A stretch of DNA of 41,633 nt from contig DASSLR010000011.1 of the NCBI GenBank assembly GCA_035689345.1, forward strand, positions 1 through 41,633, written 5' to 3'. The position numbers and the translations under genes are program-made. Each line of letters starts with the position of its first letter. Position 1 is the stretch's first letter. Below are positions 1-7,490 of the stretch, piece by piece. A model generated the notes under the pieces. The model ran no database searches. It had not been told where the DNA came from and worked only from the letters and a program-made list of their open reading frames with translations. Origin of the DNA: CF-118 sp035689345. Its GTDB lineage: Bacteria; Chloroflexota; Dormibacteria; Dormibacterales; Dormibacteraceae.

Positions 1-171
1 CATAATCGGGCTTGTCCGGCAGGGGGCGCCAGCGCTTCTGGGGATCGATCACAACGGCGATCGTCGCACAGGTGGTGAACGCCGTCTTGAAGGTCGGTTA
101 CCCCGGTTGACGTGCCGGCCGGGCGCGGGACAGACTGGCGCCGACTCGCACACCAGAGAGGGAGGCATGGA
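1..171. other. Left edge, no supported gene
   Basis: I find no convincing coding region here. All three plus-strand frames close before position 172, and the long minus-strand frame that crosses this region lies opposite the phosphatase-like gene and looks like a GC-bias shadow. The last bases carry a purine-rich Shine-Dalgarno sequence (GGGAGG, 160-165) for the gene that begins at 172. An ATG at 167 closes after two codons and is not the start. Confidence 0.5.
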
Positions 172-2334
172 GTGAGTTCCAGGGGGAAGATTGGTTTCGC
201 CGCGGCGGCTGCTCTCGTTCTCGGCGCCGCGATGCTCGCTGCCGCACGCACGGCTGCCGGCAGTTCCTCGCAACACAACGCGGTCGCAAGCGGCGGGTGT
301 CAGCTGAACTCGTCGAAGGGGAAGCTCCAGCACGTGATCTACGTCCAGTTCGACAACACGCACTTCACGCGCGACAACCCGAACGTTCCGTCCGACCTGG
401 AGCAGATGCCGAACCTGCTCAACTTCATCACGGGCAACGGCGTTCTGTCGCCCAACCATCACACGCCGCTGATCTCGCACACGGCGACCGACATCCTGAC
501 GTCGTTCACGGGTGTCTACGGCGACCGGATGGGGGTGCCGGTGTCGAACAGCTTCCGGTACTTCAACCCCAACGGCACCAGCAACCTCGGTGTGTCGTTC
601 GCCTACTGGACGGACCCGATCTTCGACCCGACCACGTCCACGCCGACCGACACGACCTACAACATGCTGACCGCGGGCGGCAAGAACGCACCCGCCCCCT
701 GGGTGCCGTACACACGCGCCGGCTGCAACGTGGGCCAGGTGGCCACCGCCAACACCGTGCTCGAGAACGTCGCCACCGACATCCCGACCGTCTTCGGCGC
801 CGGCTCGCCCCAGGCCGCCGAGGTCACGCCAGACTGTTTCACCAGCGGCGCGCTGCCCTGCCAGGCCTTCGCCGACTTCGTGGGTCTGGGTGTCCACTGC
901 GCGGCCGGCGACTCCCTGTGCTCGACGGCCAACGGCGGCGAGCCCGACAGGCTGCCGGACGAGCCTGGCGGCTATAACGGCTTCAGTGCGCTGTTCGGAT
1001 CCAAGTACGTGGCGCCCGCCATCAACAACGGCAACCCGATGACCGATCTGAACGGCAACACGATCAGGGACGAGGCCGGTCACACCGGCTTCCCAGGCTT
1101 CGATGGGATGTCGGCGGCGGTCTCGCTGTCCTACGTCGCGGCAATGCAGGAGCACGGCATCCCGATCACGTACGCGTACATCTCGGATGCGCATGACAAG
1201 CATCTGCACGGCCCGGCTTACGGCCCCGGGCAGGCCGGCTACGTGGCCGCGCTCGCGGCGTACAACGACGCGTTCGGCAAGTTCTTCACGCGCCTCGCCG
1301 ACGACGGCATCAACAAGAGCAACACGCTCTTCGTCTTCACGGCGGACGAGGGCGACCACTTCGCGGGCGGTCCGGCCAGCCCAGCGGGCTGCGACGGGGT
1401 GACTGTGGCGTGCACCTACAGCAAGATCGGCGAGGTCAACACCAACATGACCGGCCTGCTTGCGACCCAGCAGGGAATAACGACCCCGTTCAACGTGCAC
1501 AGCGACGACGCGCCGACCGTCTACATCACCGGCAATCCGGCGCGTGACGCGGCGGTGACACGCACGTTCGAGCGGGCGAGCTCGCAGCTCACCGCCGTCA
1601 ACCCGATCAACGGAAACACAGAGACCATCACGCAGTTTCTCGCCGACCCGGTCGAGGAGAACATCCTGCACATGGTCACGTCCGACCCGGCACGCACGCC
1701 GACCTTCACCCTGTTCGCGAATCCCGACTACTTCCTATTCCACGGCGGACCGAGCTGCCCCACGACCAATCCGTGCGTGGTCGAGCTCCCGGGGTTCGCG
1801 TGGAACCACGGTGACGTCCAGCCGGAGATCACCACCACGTGGCTCGGCATGGTCGGGCCCGGGGTGACGAATCTCGGTGTCGACGGCAGCACGTGGTCGG
1901 ACCACACCGACCTCCGGCCGACGATCATGGCCCTGACGGGATTGCATGACGACTACTCCCACGACGGCCGGGTGCTGACCGAAGACCTTGACGGATGGGC
2001 CCGACCGGCGGCCACGCGCCTGAACGGCGCATTCGCCAAGTTGGCCGTGATCTACAAGCAGATCGACGCGTCAGTCGGCCAGTTCGCGCTCTCGACGCTC
2101 GCGGCTTCGACGCAGGCCATCGAGAGCGGCAGCGCGTCCGACGACAGCCGCTATGTGAACCTGGAGAACCAACTCATCTCGCTCAACAGCCAGCGCAACG
2201 CCCTGGCCGCGCAGATGATCTCGCTGCTTGAAGCAGCCGAGTTCAACGGCCAGGCGCTCACCCAGCAGCAGGTGCAGCCGCTTGTCGCGCAAGGGCAGGC
2301 TCTGCTGACGCAGGCAAGCTCCCTCGGTTCGTAA
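172..2334 (+). CDS. Secreted alkaline-phosphatase-superfamily hydrolase
   Basis: Protein of 720 residues. The start is GTG 172, 6 nt after GGGAGG; a longer frame from 112 lacks such support. Residues 1-32 form a signal peptide (basic SSRGK, then an Ala/Leu-rich core). The body has the layout of the alkaline phosphatase/phosphodiesterase superfamily. An early Asp lies in VQFDNTH (about residue 59), SHTATD (about 101) is a possible nucleophile region followed by GVYGDRMG, a metal-type TADEGDHF motif sits near 389, WNHGDV near 543, and SDHTDLRPTI near 576. The last 100 residues are predicted helical and Gln/Ala-rich. The substrate is unknown; family members cleave phosphate mono- or diesters outside the cell. 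It stands alone, followed by a strong terminator. The superfamily call is from motifs only, and the metal ligands were not aligned. Confidence 0.72.
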   Translation: MSSRGKIGFAAAAALVLGAAMLAAARTAAGSSSQHNAVASGGCQLNSSKGKLQHVIYVQFDNTHFTRDNPNVPSDLEQMPNLLNFITGNGVLSPNHHTPLISHTATDILTSFTGVYGDRMGVPVSNSFRYFNPNGTSNLGVSFAYWTDPIFDPTTSTPTDTTYNMLTAGGKNAPAPWVPYTRAGCNVGQVATANTVLENVATDIPTVFGAGSPQAAEVTPDCFTSGALPCQAFADFVGLGVHCAAGDSLCSTANGGEPDRLPDEPGGYNGFSALFGSKYVAPAINNGNPMTDLNGNTIRDEAGHTGFPGFDGMSAAVSLSYVAAMQEHGIPITYAYISDAHDKHLHGPAYGPGQAGYVAALAAYNDAFGKFFTRLADDGINKSNTLFVFTADEGDHFAGGPASPAGCDGVTVACTYSKIGEVNTNMTGLLATQQGITTPFNVHSDDAPTVYITGNPARDAAVTRTFERASSQLTAVNPINGNTETITQFLADPVEENILHMVTSDPARTPTFTLFANPDYFLFHGGPSCPTTNPCVVELPGFAWNHGDVQPEITTTWLGMVGPGVTNLGVDGSTWSDHTDLRPTIMALTGLHDDYSHDGRVLTEDLDGWARPAATRLNGAFAKLAVIYKQIDASVGQFALSTLAASTQAIESGSASDDSRYVNLENQLISLNSQRNALAAQMISLLEAAEFNGQALTQQQVQPLVAQGQALLTQASSLGS

Positions 2335-2348
2335 CCAAAAAGCACATC

Positions 2349-2386
2349 GGGGCGGACCCATAAAGGGCCCGCCCCGTCTCTTTTTC
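2349..2386 (+). terminator. Rho-independent terminator after the phosphatase-like gene
   Basis: GGGGCGG (2349-2355) pairs with CCGCCCC (2369-2375). CCC/GGG continues the stem after one A/C mismatch, the loop is ATAAA, and the tract TCTCTTTTTC follows. The tract ends at the stop codon of the convergent nitroreductase gene. Confidence 0.85.
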
Positions 2387-2835
2387 TAGCGGAGCTCGAA
2401 AACAGGCCTCCGCAAAGCCGCGCCTCCGGGGTCGGCGATGATGTCGGAGGCTCCGAGCGCTCCCAGCACGAGGCGCTTGAGGGCTGAGTCCCCGACGTAC
2501 GGCCGCAACACCGTCTCGAAGAATTCGCCGGCTTCGGTCTGACTGAGCTCTCTCGCCGTCACGGCCGCCTTCTTGCCGCCGACCGCCACGACTGCCTGCC
2601 TGGCTTCGCGCAGGTTGCGTACCCAGTTGACATCGCCAAAAGTGCCGACGACCCAGCGTCGCCCGTCGCGTTGGACGACTGCCACAGGCGTCGTACGCAT
2701 CAGGCCGCTCCGCCGTCCTCGAACGGTGAGCAGGCCGTTGGGCCCGAGCGGCACGCCCAGCTTGAGGAGGCGCCGGAGGACCGGGTTCAGAATCGGGACG
2801 TAGCGCGGAACCTGAAGCTCACGAGCGGCCAGCAT
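2386..2835 (-). CDS. Deazaflavin (F420)-dependent nitroreductase family protein
   Basis: Protein of 149 residues. The frame can be extended to a TTG at 2856, but ATG 2835 is preceded by a perfect AGGAGGT (2842-2848) at normal spacing, so I start it there. The core, LTVRGRRSGLMRTTPV followed by a WVVGTFGDVNWVRNL stretch, is the hallmark of the Ddn/DUF385 family. These are small split-barrel proteins that use the deazaflavin F420 to reduce quinones or nitro compounds. The length fits the family. It lies 56 bp downstream of a TetR gene on the same strand, with two repressor-like boxes between them, so it is probably the regulated target. The native substrate cannot be read from the sequence. Confidence 0.85.
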   Translation of the reverse strand: MLAARELQVPRYVPILNPVLRRLLKLGVPLGPNGLLTVRGRRSGLMRTTPVAVVQRDGRRWVVGTFGDVNWVRNLREARQAVVAVGGKKAAVTARELSQTEAGEFFETVLRPYVGDSALKRLVLGALGASDIIADPGGAALRRPVFELR

Positions 2836-2852
2836 GGCGAACCTCCTGCGAG

Positions 2853-2868
2853 TCAATCACTTGATTGA
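2853..2868. promoter_or_regulatory. TetR operator-like palindrome upstream of the nitroreductase
   Basis: TCAATCACTTGATTGA is a perfect 7-2-7 inverted repeat just upstream of the nitroreductase Shine-Dalgarno. It matches the box at the tetR promoter (3511-3526) at 14 of 16 positions. Confidence 0.7.
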
Positions 2869-2887
2869 CTTCAGGATAGCACGCTAA

Positions 2888-2903
2888 TCAATCAATTGCT
2901 TGA
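2888..2903. promoter_or_regulatory. Second operator-like box, overlapping the tetR 3' end
   Basis: TCAATCAATTGCTTGA has arms matching at 6 of 7 positions with a 2-bp centre. It overlaps the TGA stop of the TetR gene and lies 35 bp, centre to centre, from the box at 2853. That spacing would suit two bound dimers upstream of a nitroreductase promoter. Confidence 0.6.
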
Positions 2904-3500
2904 ACGGATGGAGCGTCCCTTGCGGGCAGGCGCGCCGATCCCAAGCCATCGTTCCAGCTGGCGCAGGGCCTGCTCGGAGTGTCCCCCGCTCGAGGCCATC
3001 GGCAGGGTCAGGCTGCGCAGTGCGGCGACGATCATGGCCGCGGTCTCGTCGGTGTCCAGCTCGGGCTCGAGGCTCCCGTCCTTCACCGCCTTGCGCAGGA
3101 GCCCGCGCACCGTGCGGTGCCACCCCTCGTTCGTTTCACGCATGATGCGGGCGATCGCCGGGTCTCGCGCCGAGCGCAGCGCCAGCTCGCCCATCACGAT
3201 GCCCAGGTCGGGCTCGTCCTGGACGAGCCGCTGCACCGACCTCAGGTGGTTGCGGAGCTGGTCGGAGGTCGAGCCGTGCGGCTCGAGGGTCGTGCGGAAC
3301 CGGCTCATCGCGTGCTCGACCACACCCTCGATGAGCTTCTCCTTGGTGGGGAAGTAGTAATGGAGCGTGGCGATGTTGACGCCCGCCTCCGCCGCCACGT
3401 CGCGTGTGCGCAGGCCCTCGAAGCCGCGCTCGGCCAGCTTGCTGTACGCGGCCCTGATGAGGGCGCCGCGGCGGTCCTTCGGCGTGGCCACCTGAGGCAC
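2892..3500 (-). CDS. TetR-family transcriptional regulator
   Basis: About 202 residues. The N-terminal segment ALIRAAYSKLAERGFEGLR, then TRDVAAEAGVNIATLHYYF and PTKEKLI, is a textbook TetR helix-turn-helix. The remainder is the helical ligand-binding and dimer domain, which is too variable to name a ligand. The frame extends to a GTG at 3518, but that codon lies inside an operator-like box. I prefer GTG 3500, which sits 9 nt after a -10-like TTTAAT (3510-3515), although no Shine-Dalgarno supports it; GTG 3491 is also possible. The gene precedes the F420-type nitroreductase and shares related palindromes with it. This suggests an autoregulated repressor that controls a detoxifying reductase. 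Confidence 0.88.
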   Translation of the reverse strand: MPQVATPKDRRGALIRAAYSKLAERGFEGLRTRDVAAEAGVNIATLHYYFPTKEKLIEGVVEHAMSRFRTTLEPHGSTSDQLRNHLRSVQRLVQDEPDLGIVMGELALRSARDPAIARIMRETNEGWHRTVRGLLRKAVKDGSLEPELDTDETAAMIVAALRSLTLPMASSGGHSEQALRQLERWLGIGAPARKGRSIRSSN

Positions 3501-3510
3501 TGGCGCCCAA

Positions 3511-3526
3511 TTAAACACTTGATTGA
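3511..3526. promoter_or_regulatory. Operator-like box at the tetR promoter
   Basis: TTAAACACTTGATTGA is 14/16 identical to the perfect box at 2853. It overlaps the -10-like TTTAAT (minus strand, 3510-3515) proposed for tetR, a position expected for autorepression. Confidence 0.6.
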
Positions 3527-3531
3527 CAATT

Positions 3532-3569
3532 CCCCACGAAATCGGAGGCTACGCCGAGATTTCGTGGGG
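3532..3569. repeat. Perfect 12-bp inverted repeat (hairpin)
   Basis: CCCCACGAAATC (3532-3543) and GATTTCGTGGGG (3558-3569) are perfect complements around a 14-nt loop. No T-run follows on either strand, so it is not a classical terminator. It sits immediately upstream of the tetR operator box, between divergent genes. Confidence 0.7.
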
Positions 3570-3629
3570 GCCCCTAAAAGCTAATCGCGCCGGCGGGTAC
3601 TGCGATCAAGCCTGCTGTTCTCATGGGTG

Positions 3630-3794
3630 ATGAGACTCCACATCGTTCGCCTCCTCACCATGGTCGGCCTGGGCGCCGCGGCGGCGTACCTGCTCGACCC
3701 AGAGTCCGGGGAGAAGCGGCGCAAGGAGCTGCGCAAGAACATCGAGAAGGCAAAGAAGGCGGGCCGCAAGGCTCGCATCGACGCAGGCCTCTAG
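3630..3794 (+). CDS. Small membrane-anchored basic protein (YtxH-like)
   Basis: A 54-residue open frame from ATG 3630 to TAG 3792. One hydrophobic segment (about residues 5-22, rich in Leu/Val/Gly/Ala) is followed by DPESGEKRRKELRKN and a Lys/Arg/Ala-rich tail. This single-helix-plus-basic-tail plan, with DPxxGxxRR after the helix, resembles YtxH-type small proteins. The role in those families is poorly known, although some are stress-linked. The Shine-Dalgarno is weak (ATGGGTG). The next gene is a general-stress-like protein, which fits a small envelope or stress cluster. The call rests on protein composition and the reading frame; homology was not tested. Confidence 0.55.
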   Translation: MRLHIVRLLTMVGLGAAAAYLLDPESGEKRRKELRKNIEKAKKAGRKARIDAGL

Positions 3795-3868
3795 GCAGCT
3801 CTCCTTCACAGGTCTTGACCCCGTGCGGGCGCGCGGGGTACGGCCGCGCGGTCACGCGTTTTCCAGTT

Positions 3869-4129
3869 GTGCCGACCACCACCGTCCTGGCCCTCTTCAA
3901 GGACAAACGTGACGCCGAGGCCGCGATCCGCGCGCTCAAGTCGGCGCACTTCGAGAATGCGCGCCTCGGCCTGACGCCTCCGGGCGACGCGCATGTGGAG
4001 GCCGGGCGCACGCTCGTCACGGTCGTGTCCGAGAACGACGAGGTCGAGACGGCGCGCCGCATCCTTCTGCAGGAGGGGGCCTTCGAGGCCGCACCGGCCG
4101 AGTCGCCGACGCTCAGGAAGGCGAGCTAG
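3869..4129 (+). CDS. Small general-stress-like (YflT/GSP17M-type) protein
   Basis: An 86-residue protein, VPTTTVLALFKDKRDAEAAI and onward, from GTG 3869 to the stop at 4129. The frame is open back to 3623, but that part is arginine/glycine-rich noise overlapping the YtxH-like gene. The beginning (T-V-L-A-L-F-KDKRDAEAAIRAL) and the later LVTVVSENDEVETARRIL fit a compact alpha/beta fold like the heat-induced stress protein YflT family, where a strand is followed by a helix that 'adds' residues for a repeated half. No Shine-Dalgarno is visible. The function of this family is unknown. Confidence 0.55.
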   Translation: MPTTTVLALFKDKRDAEAAIRALKSAHFENARLGLTPPGDAHVEAGRTLVTVVSENDEVETARRILLQEGAFEAAPAESPTLRKAS

Positions 4130-4145
4130 CGACACGCGCGGCCAT

Positions 4146-4913
4146 ATGCTGAGACGCATGTGGTCGCGCGCCGGCGCGGTGGGAATGGCGTGCGTGATCG
4201 TCGCACTGCAGGCGGCGGCGGTCAGCGCCACGGACGTGACCGCCGACCTGATCCCCGGCCCGCCCGCCGGGTCGTGGCAGGTCGACACGGAGCAGACCGG
4301 GCCGCTCACCAAGGACGACATCTACGGGAGCAAGGCCGGCAGGGTGCAGGGATTCGTCGACGCTTACGAGAAGACGTGGACCGGAGCGCCCGCGACCGCC
4401 GTGCTCGACCGCCTGGAGCACTACTCCTCCATCTTCTGGGCGGCGTACCGCCTCGGCCAGGCGGAGGCGGCCGACAAGAAGGACAGGTCGTTCACCTCCT
4501 ACCGCACCGTGCCCGGTTTTGCCAGCGGCGCCTACGAGGTCACCACCGGCCCGGACGCGAACGGCGTGCTCACCGACGTGCTCGTCTTCACCCAGGGCGA
4601 CTACCTGGCCGGGATCGGGGTGGCGGCGAAGAGCACGCCCGACCGGGCGACGCTGATGGACCAGGCGAACCGCCAGCTCGCCCTGATCCCCGAACCCGTC
4701 GGCGAGATCAACGGAATCAGCAGCGGGATCATGAACACGGTCGTGATCGCGGCCATCGCCGCGGGCGCGATAACGATCGTCGTGTGCGCGATCGTGCTCA
4801 TCGTCGTGCTGCGCAGGCGCCGGCGCGTCCCTGCACAGCCGCAGCCGCTCATCTCGGCTGACGGCCGCTACTGGTGGGACGGCACGACCTGGAGGCCCAG
4901 GCCGCCCGGCTAG
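4146..4913 (+). CDS. Membrane-anchored extracytoplasmic protein with C-terminal YWWDG motif
   Basis: Protein of 255 residues from ATG 4146; ATG 4158 is equally possible and gives 251. An N-terminal signal or anchor (WSRAGAVGMACVIVALQAAA) leads into an extracytoplasmic domain of about 170 residues with no family I recognise. A strong transmembrane helix (VVIAAIAAGAITIVVCAIVL) and an RRRRR stop-transfer follow. The cytoplasmic tail ends in SADGRYWWDGTTWRP, the short Trp-rich motif seen at the ends of many actinobacterial-type membrane proteins (DUF2510-like). Its TAG stop abuts the stop of the convergent permease gene with no space for a terminator. The biochemical function is unknown. Confidence 0.75.
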   Translation: MLRRMWSRAGAVGMACVIVALQAAAVSATDVTADLIPGPPAGSWQVDTEQTGPLTKDDIYGSKAGRVQGFVDAYEKTWTGAPATAVLDRLEHYSSIFWAAYRLGQAEAADKKDRSFTSYRTVPGFASGAYEVTTGPDANGVLTDVLVFTQGDYLAGIGVAAKSTPDRATLMDQANRQLALIPEPVGEINGISSGIMNTVVIAAIAAGAITIVVCAIVLIVVLRRRRRVPAQPQPLISADGRYWWDGTTWRPRPPG

Positions 4914-6566
4914 CTACACGCCGATGTCCTTGCGCGCGAAGCGCAGCGATCCGAGGGCGAGCGCGACGATGCCGACCACCAGCACGAGCGCGATGTTCGC
5001 GAGCTCGAGGCCGTGGAGCAGCGGCGTGCCGTAGTAGTAGAAGGGCGACAGGCGCAACGTCGCGTCCGGCCACTTGAGGTCGGGCCCGACGAAGCTGATG
5101 AAGAACCAGCCGGCCAGCAGGAAGCTGATCAAGCCCGTGTCGGCGGCGGTGCGGAGCCAGCCCGAGGCCAGGTAGCCGATCGCGGCGATCAGCAGCCCCA
5201 TCGGGATCATCCCGAGGCTGGCCTCGATCAGGTTGGTCGAATCGAGCGCGACCCCCGCGAGCTGGGCGGCGACGCCGGCGCTCACAAGGGTCACCACACC
5301 GACGACCACCGTGGCCGTGGCGAGGGCCGCGAACCGACCAAGCAGCACCGCCCACCGAGCCTGAGGCGTGGACAACAGGACCTCCAGACGGCCGTCGTCT
5401 TCGTCGCTCGACCAGCGGTTCACCTGGGTGACCGCGAAAGCCATGAGCAGCACGGGCATCAGCTCGAACATGGCGCCGAGCAGGAGTGAGTTCAGCTCGG
5501 TGGTGCCACCTCCAATGTTCTGCAGGATCCGCACTGCTATCGAGTTCGGTGCGCTCGCCAGCAGCGTGTTCAGCTTGTCCGCCAGCTGCTTGACCGCAAC
5601 GATCTCCCATGCCGCCGCGGCCGCGAACCCCAGCGCCCACCAGAACGTCGGCATGGCGATCATGCCGAGGCTGCGCGTGTAAACGGAGCGCAAGGACCAG
5701 TCGGTGACCGGGAGCGTCCGAGTCGGCGCCGAGGGTCGCGCGAACCGCTGCGCCAGGGGCAGGTGGACCACGTCGCCCACATCCCGCCGGGCGAACAGCC
5801 ACACCGCCGCGGCAGTCAGGATCACCGAGACGCCGAAGAGGGCGAGCATCGCGCCGGCGTTCGTGCCGTAGCTGGGGATGATCGGCTTGCTTAGGTTGTA
5901 GTAGTAGATCGGCGAAAGGCGCGAGAACCAGTCGGTGCCCGGGAACACCCTGTGCACCATGTCGACCACGATGAAGACCAGCAAGAGGCCGCCGGTGGCG
6001 CCGGCCGCCGGGCCGCGCTCGTGTGTGAACTGCGAGATCAGGAGCGCGATGCCACCGAAGACCATGCAGATCAGCGCCAGGTCCAGGCCCCACAGAAGCC
6101 CGTCGACGAGGCTGAAATCGGCCTTGAACCCGACGCCGCCCACATAGGCGATGGCGCCGCTGATCAGGCCGATGAGCAGCAACGCGGTCCACATCGCCGC
6201 GACTTTCTGGAGCGCGATGCTGACGCGATTGCGTGGCGCCGAGAGGAGCACGTCCAGCGAGCCGCGATCCTCTTCACCGCGAAGCATGCGGCTCGCCGCC
6301 AGCAGGGGCCAGATGCACGCGATGAAGACGAAGACGCCGATCTTGAAGACCGCGTAGCCGCCGACCGTGTCCGTTTTGACGTTGTCGGCGTTCCAGGCGA
6401 ACTGTGCGGCCAGCGAGCTCAGAGCCTCGCGCTGCGCCGGCGTGCTGATGAGCGTGGCCACGCTGGCCATGGGGGACACGATCGTCAGGCCCATGCCGAC
6501 GCCCCAACCGACGATCGCGATGCGGTAGTCGCGCAGCGTCTTGAGGAAGACAGACCTAAACCACAT
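4914..6566 (-). CDS. ABC-2 type exporter permease with two homologous halves
   Basis: Protein of 550 residues with about 12 predicted membrane segments. Each half begins with a short cytoplasmic element: EEDRGSLDVLLSAPRNR near residues 97-113 and DEDDGRLEVLLSTPQAR near 385-401. These are clearly related, so two ABC-2 permease units were probably fused by duplication. The start ATG 6566 follows AAGGAG at good spacing and overlaps the end of the ATPase gene by 11 nt, which implies coupled translation. With the upstream ATPase it would make a complete exporter with one long membrane chain. The substrate is not evident; the TetR control suggests an antibiotic, lipid or toxic compound, but that is inference. 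Confidence 0.9.
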   Translation of the reverse strand: MWFRSVFLKTLRDYRIAIVGWGVGMGLTIVSPMASVATLISTPAQREALSSLAAQFAWNADNVKTDTVGGYAVFKIGVFVFIACIWPLLAASRMLRGEEDRGSLDVLLSAPRNRVSIALQKVAAMWTALLLIGLISGAIAYVGGVGFKADFSLVDGLLWGLDLALICMVFGGIALLISQFTHERGPAAGATGGLLLVFIVVDMVHRVFPGTDWFSRLSPIYYYNLSKPIIPSYGTNAGAMLALFGVSVILTAAAVWLFARRDVGDVVHLPLAQRFARPSAPTRTLPVTDWSLRSVYTRSLGMIAMPTFWWALGFAAAAAWEIVAVKQLADKLNTLLASAPNSIAVRILQNIGGGTTELNSLLLGAMFELMPVLLMAFAVTQVNRWSSDEDDGRLEVLLSTPQARWAVLLGRFAALATATVVVGVVTLVSAGVAAQLAGVALDSTNLIEASLGMIPMGLLIAAIGYLASGWLRTAADTGLISFLLAGWFFISFVGPDLKWPDATLRLSPFYYYGTPLLHGLELANIALVLVVGIVALALGSLRFARKDIGV

Positions 6567-7482
6567 TGGCGGTCTCCTTGGGCGCCTTCCCGTCGGACTC
6601 GTAATAGCGCAGGAAGATGTCCTCGAGGCTCGGCTCGTAGCTCGTGATCGAAACCACGGGATAACGGGCGGCGGTCTTGATGACCGCGTCCGCCGAGCCC
6701 TGGATGGCGACGCGCAGGGCGTGACCGTCGTTGAGCGGCTCGACCTGGGTGACGCCTTCGACAGTCTTGAACGTGTCGGCAGGGACGGCCTGGGCGAACG
6801 AGATGGTGATCTCGTAGCGCTTGATGTCCTTGAGCTCGGCCACCCCGCCTATCTGGACCAGCCGGCCTTCGCGGATGATGCCCACGCGCGTGCACGTCTT
6901 CTCCACCTCGCTCAGCACGTGCGACGAGAGGAAGACCGTGCGGCCCTCGTCGCGCGCGTCCTTGACCATGGCGTCGAACTGCTGCTGGTTGAGCGGGTCG
7001 AGGCCGCTGGTCGGCTCGTCGAGGATCAAGACCTTGGGCCGGTGCTGGAAGGCCTGGATCAGCACGACCTTGCGCTTGTTGCCGGTCGAGTACTGGCGGA
7101 ACTTGCGGCTCGTGTCCAGGTCGAAGCGCTCGAGCAGCTTCTTCTGATACGCACGGTCCACACCGCCGCGAAGGTTCGCGAAGTATTCGAGGATCTGGCC
7201 GCCGGTGAGGTTGGGGTCGAGCGACGGCTCACCGGGGACGTAGCCGATCTCCTTCTTGATCTCGACCGAGTCCTTCCAGCAGTCGAGGCCGGCGATGCGC
7301 GCCGTCCCGGAATCGGCGCGCAGCAGCGCCATCAGCGTGCGTATGGTCGTCGTCTTACCCGCGCCGTTGGGTCCGAGGAAACCGAAGACCTCGCCTTCGC
7401 CGACGTCGAACGTGACGTCGATGATGCCGCGCTTGGACCCGTAGCTCTTGGTGAGCTCTGCCACTTCGATGATCGACTTCAT
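6556..7482 (-). CDS. ABC transporter ATP-binding protein
   Basis: Protein of 308 residues. ATG 7482 has AGGAGG five bases upstream; a longer frame from GTG 7503 is less likely. Walker A is GPNGAGKTT (residues 37-45), the signature is a degenerate YSTGNKRKV (131-139), Walker B is VLILDEP (151-157), and the D-loop and H-loop (FLSSHVL) follow. The last 90 residues form the extra C-terminal domain typical of DrrA/CcmA-like drug-type exporters. It hydrolyses ATP to drive the permease encoded immediately downstream. The gene lies 8 bp after a TetR gene, whose stop codon overlaps its Shine-Dalgarno region, so all three are almost certainly one operon. Confidence 0.95.
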   Translation of the reverse strand: MKSIIEVAELTKSYGSKRGIIDVTFDVGEGEVFGFLGPNGAGKTTTIRTLMALLRADSGTARIAGLDCWKDSVEIKKEIGYVPGEPSLDPNLTGGQILEYFANLRGGVDRAYQKKLLERFDLDTSRKFRQYSTGNKRKVVLIQAFQHRPKVLILDEPTSGLDPLNQQQFDAMVKDARDEGRTVFLSSHVLSEVEKTCTRVGIIREGRLVQIGGVAELKDIKRYEITISFAQAVPADTFKTVEGVTQVEPLNDGHALRVAIQGSADAVIKTAARYPVVSITSYEPSLEDIFLRYYESDGKAPKETANVV

Positions 7483-7490
7483 CTCGCCTC

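Noticed and set aside
49..1671. 540-residue open frame on the minus strand
   Set aside because: Arg/Val-rich, no recognisable domain, and lies exactly opposite the phosphatase-like gene; a GC-bias shadow.
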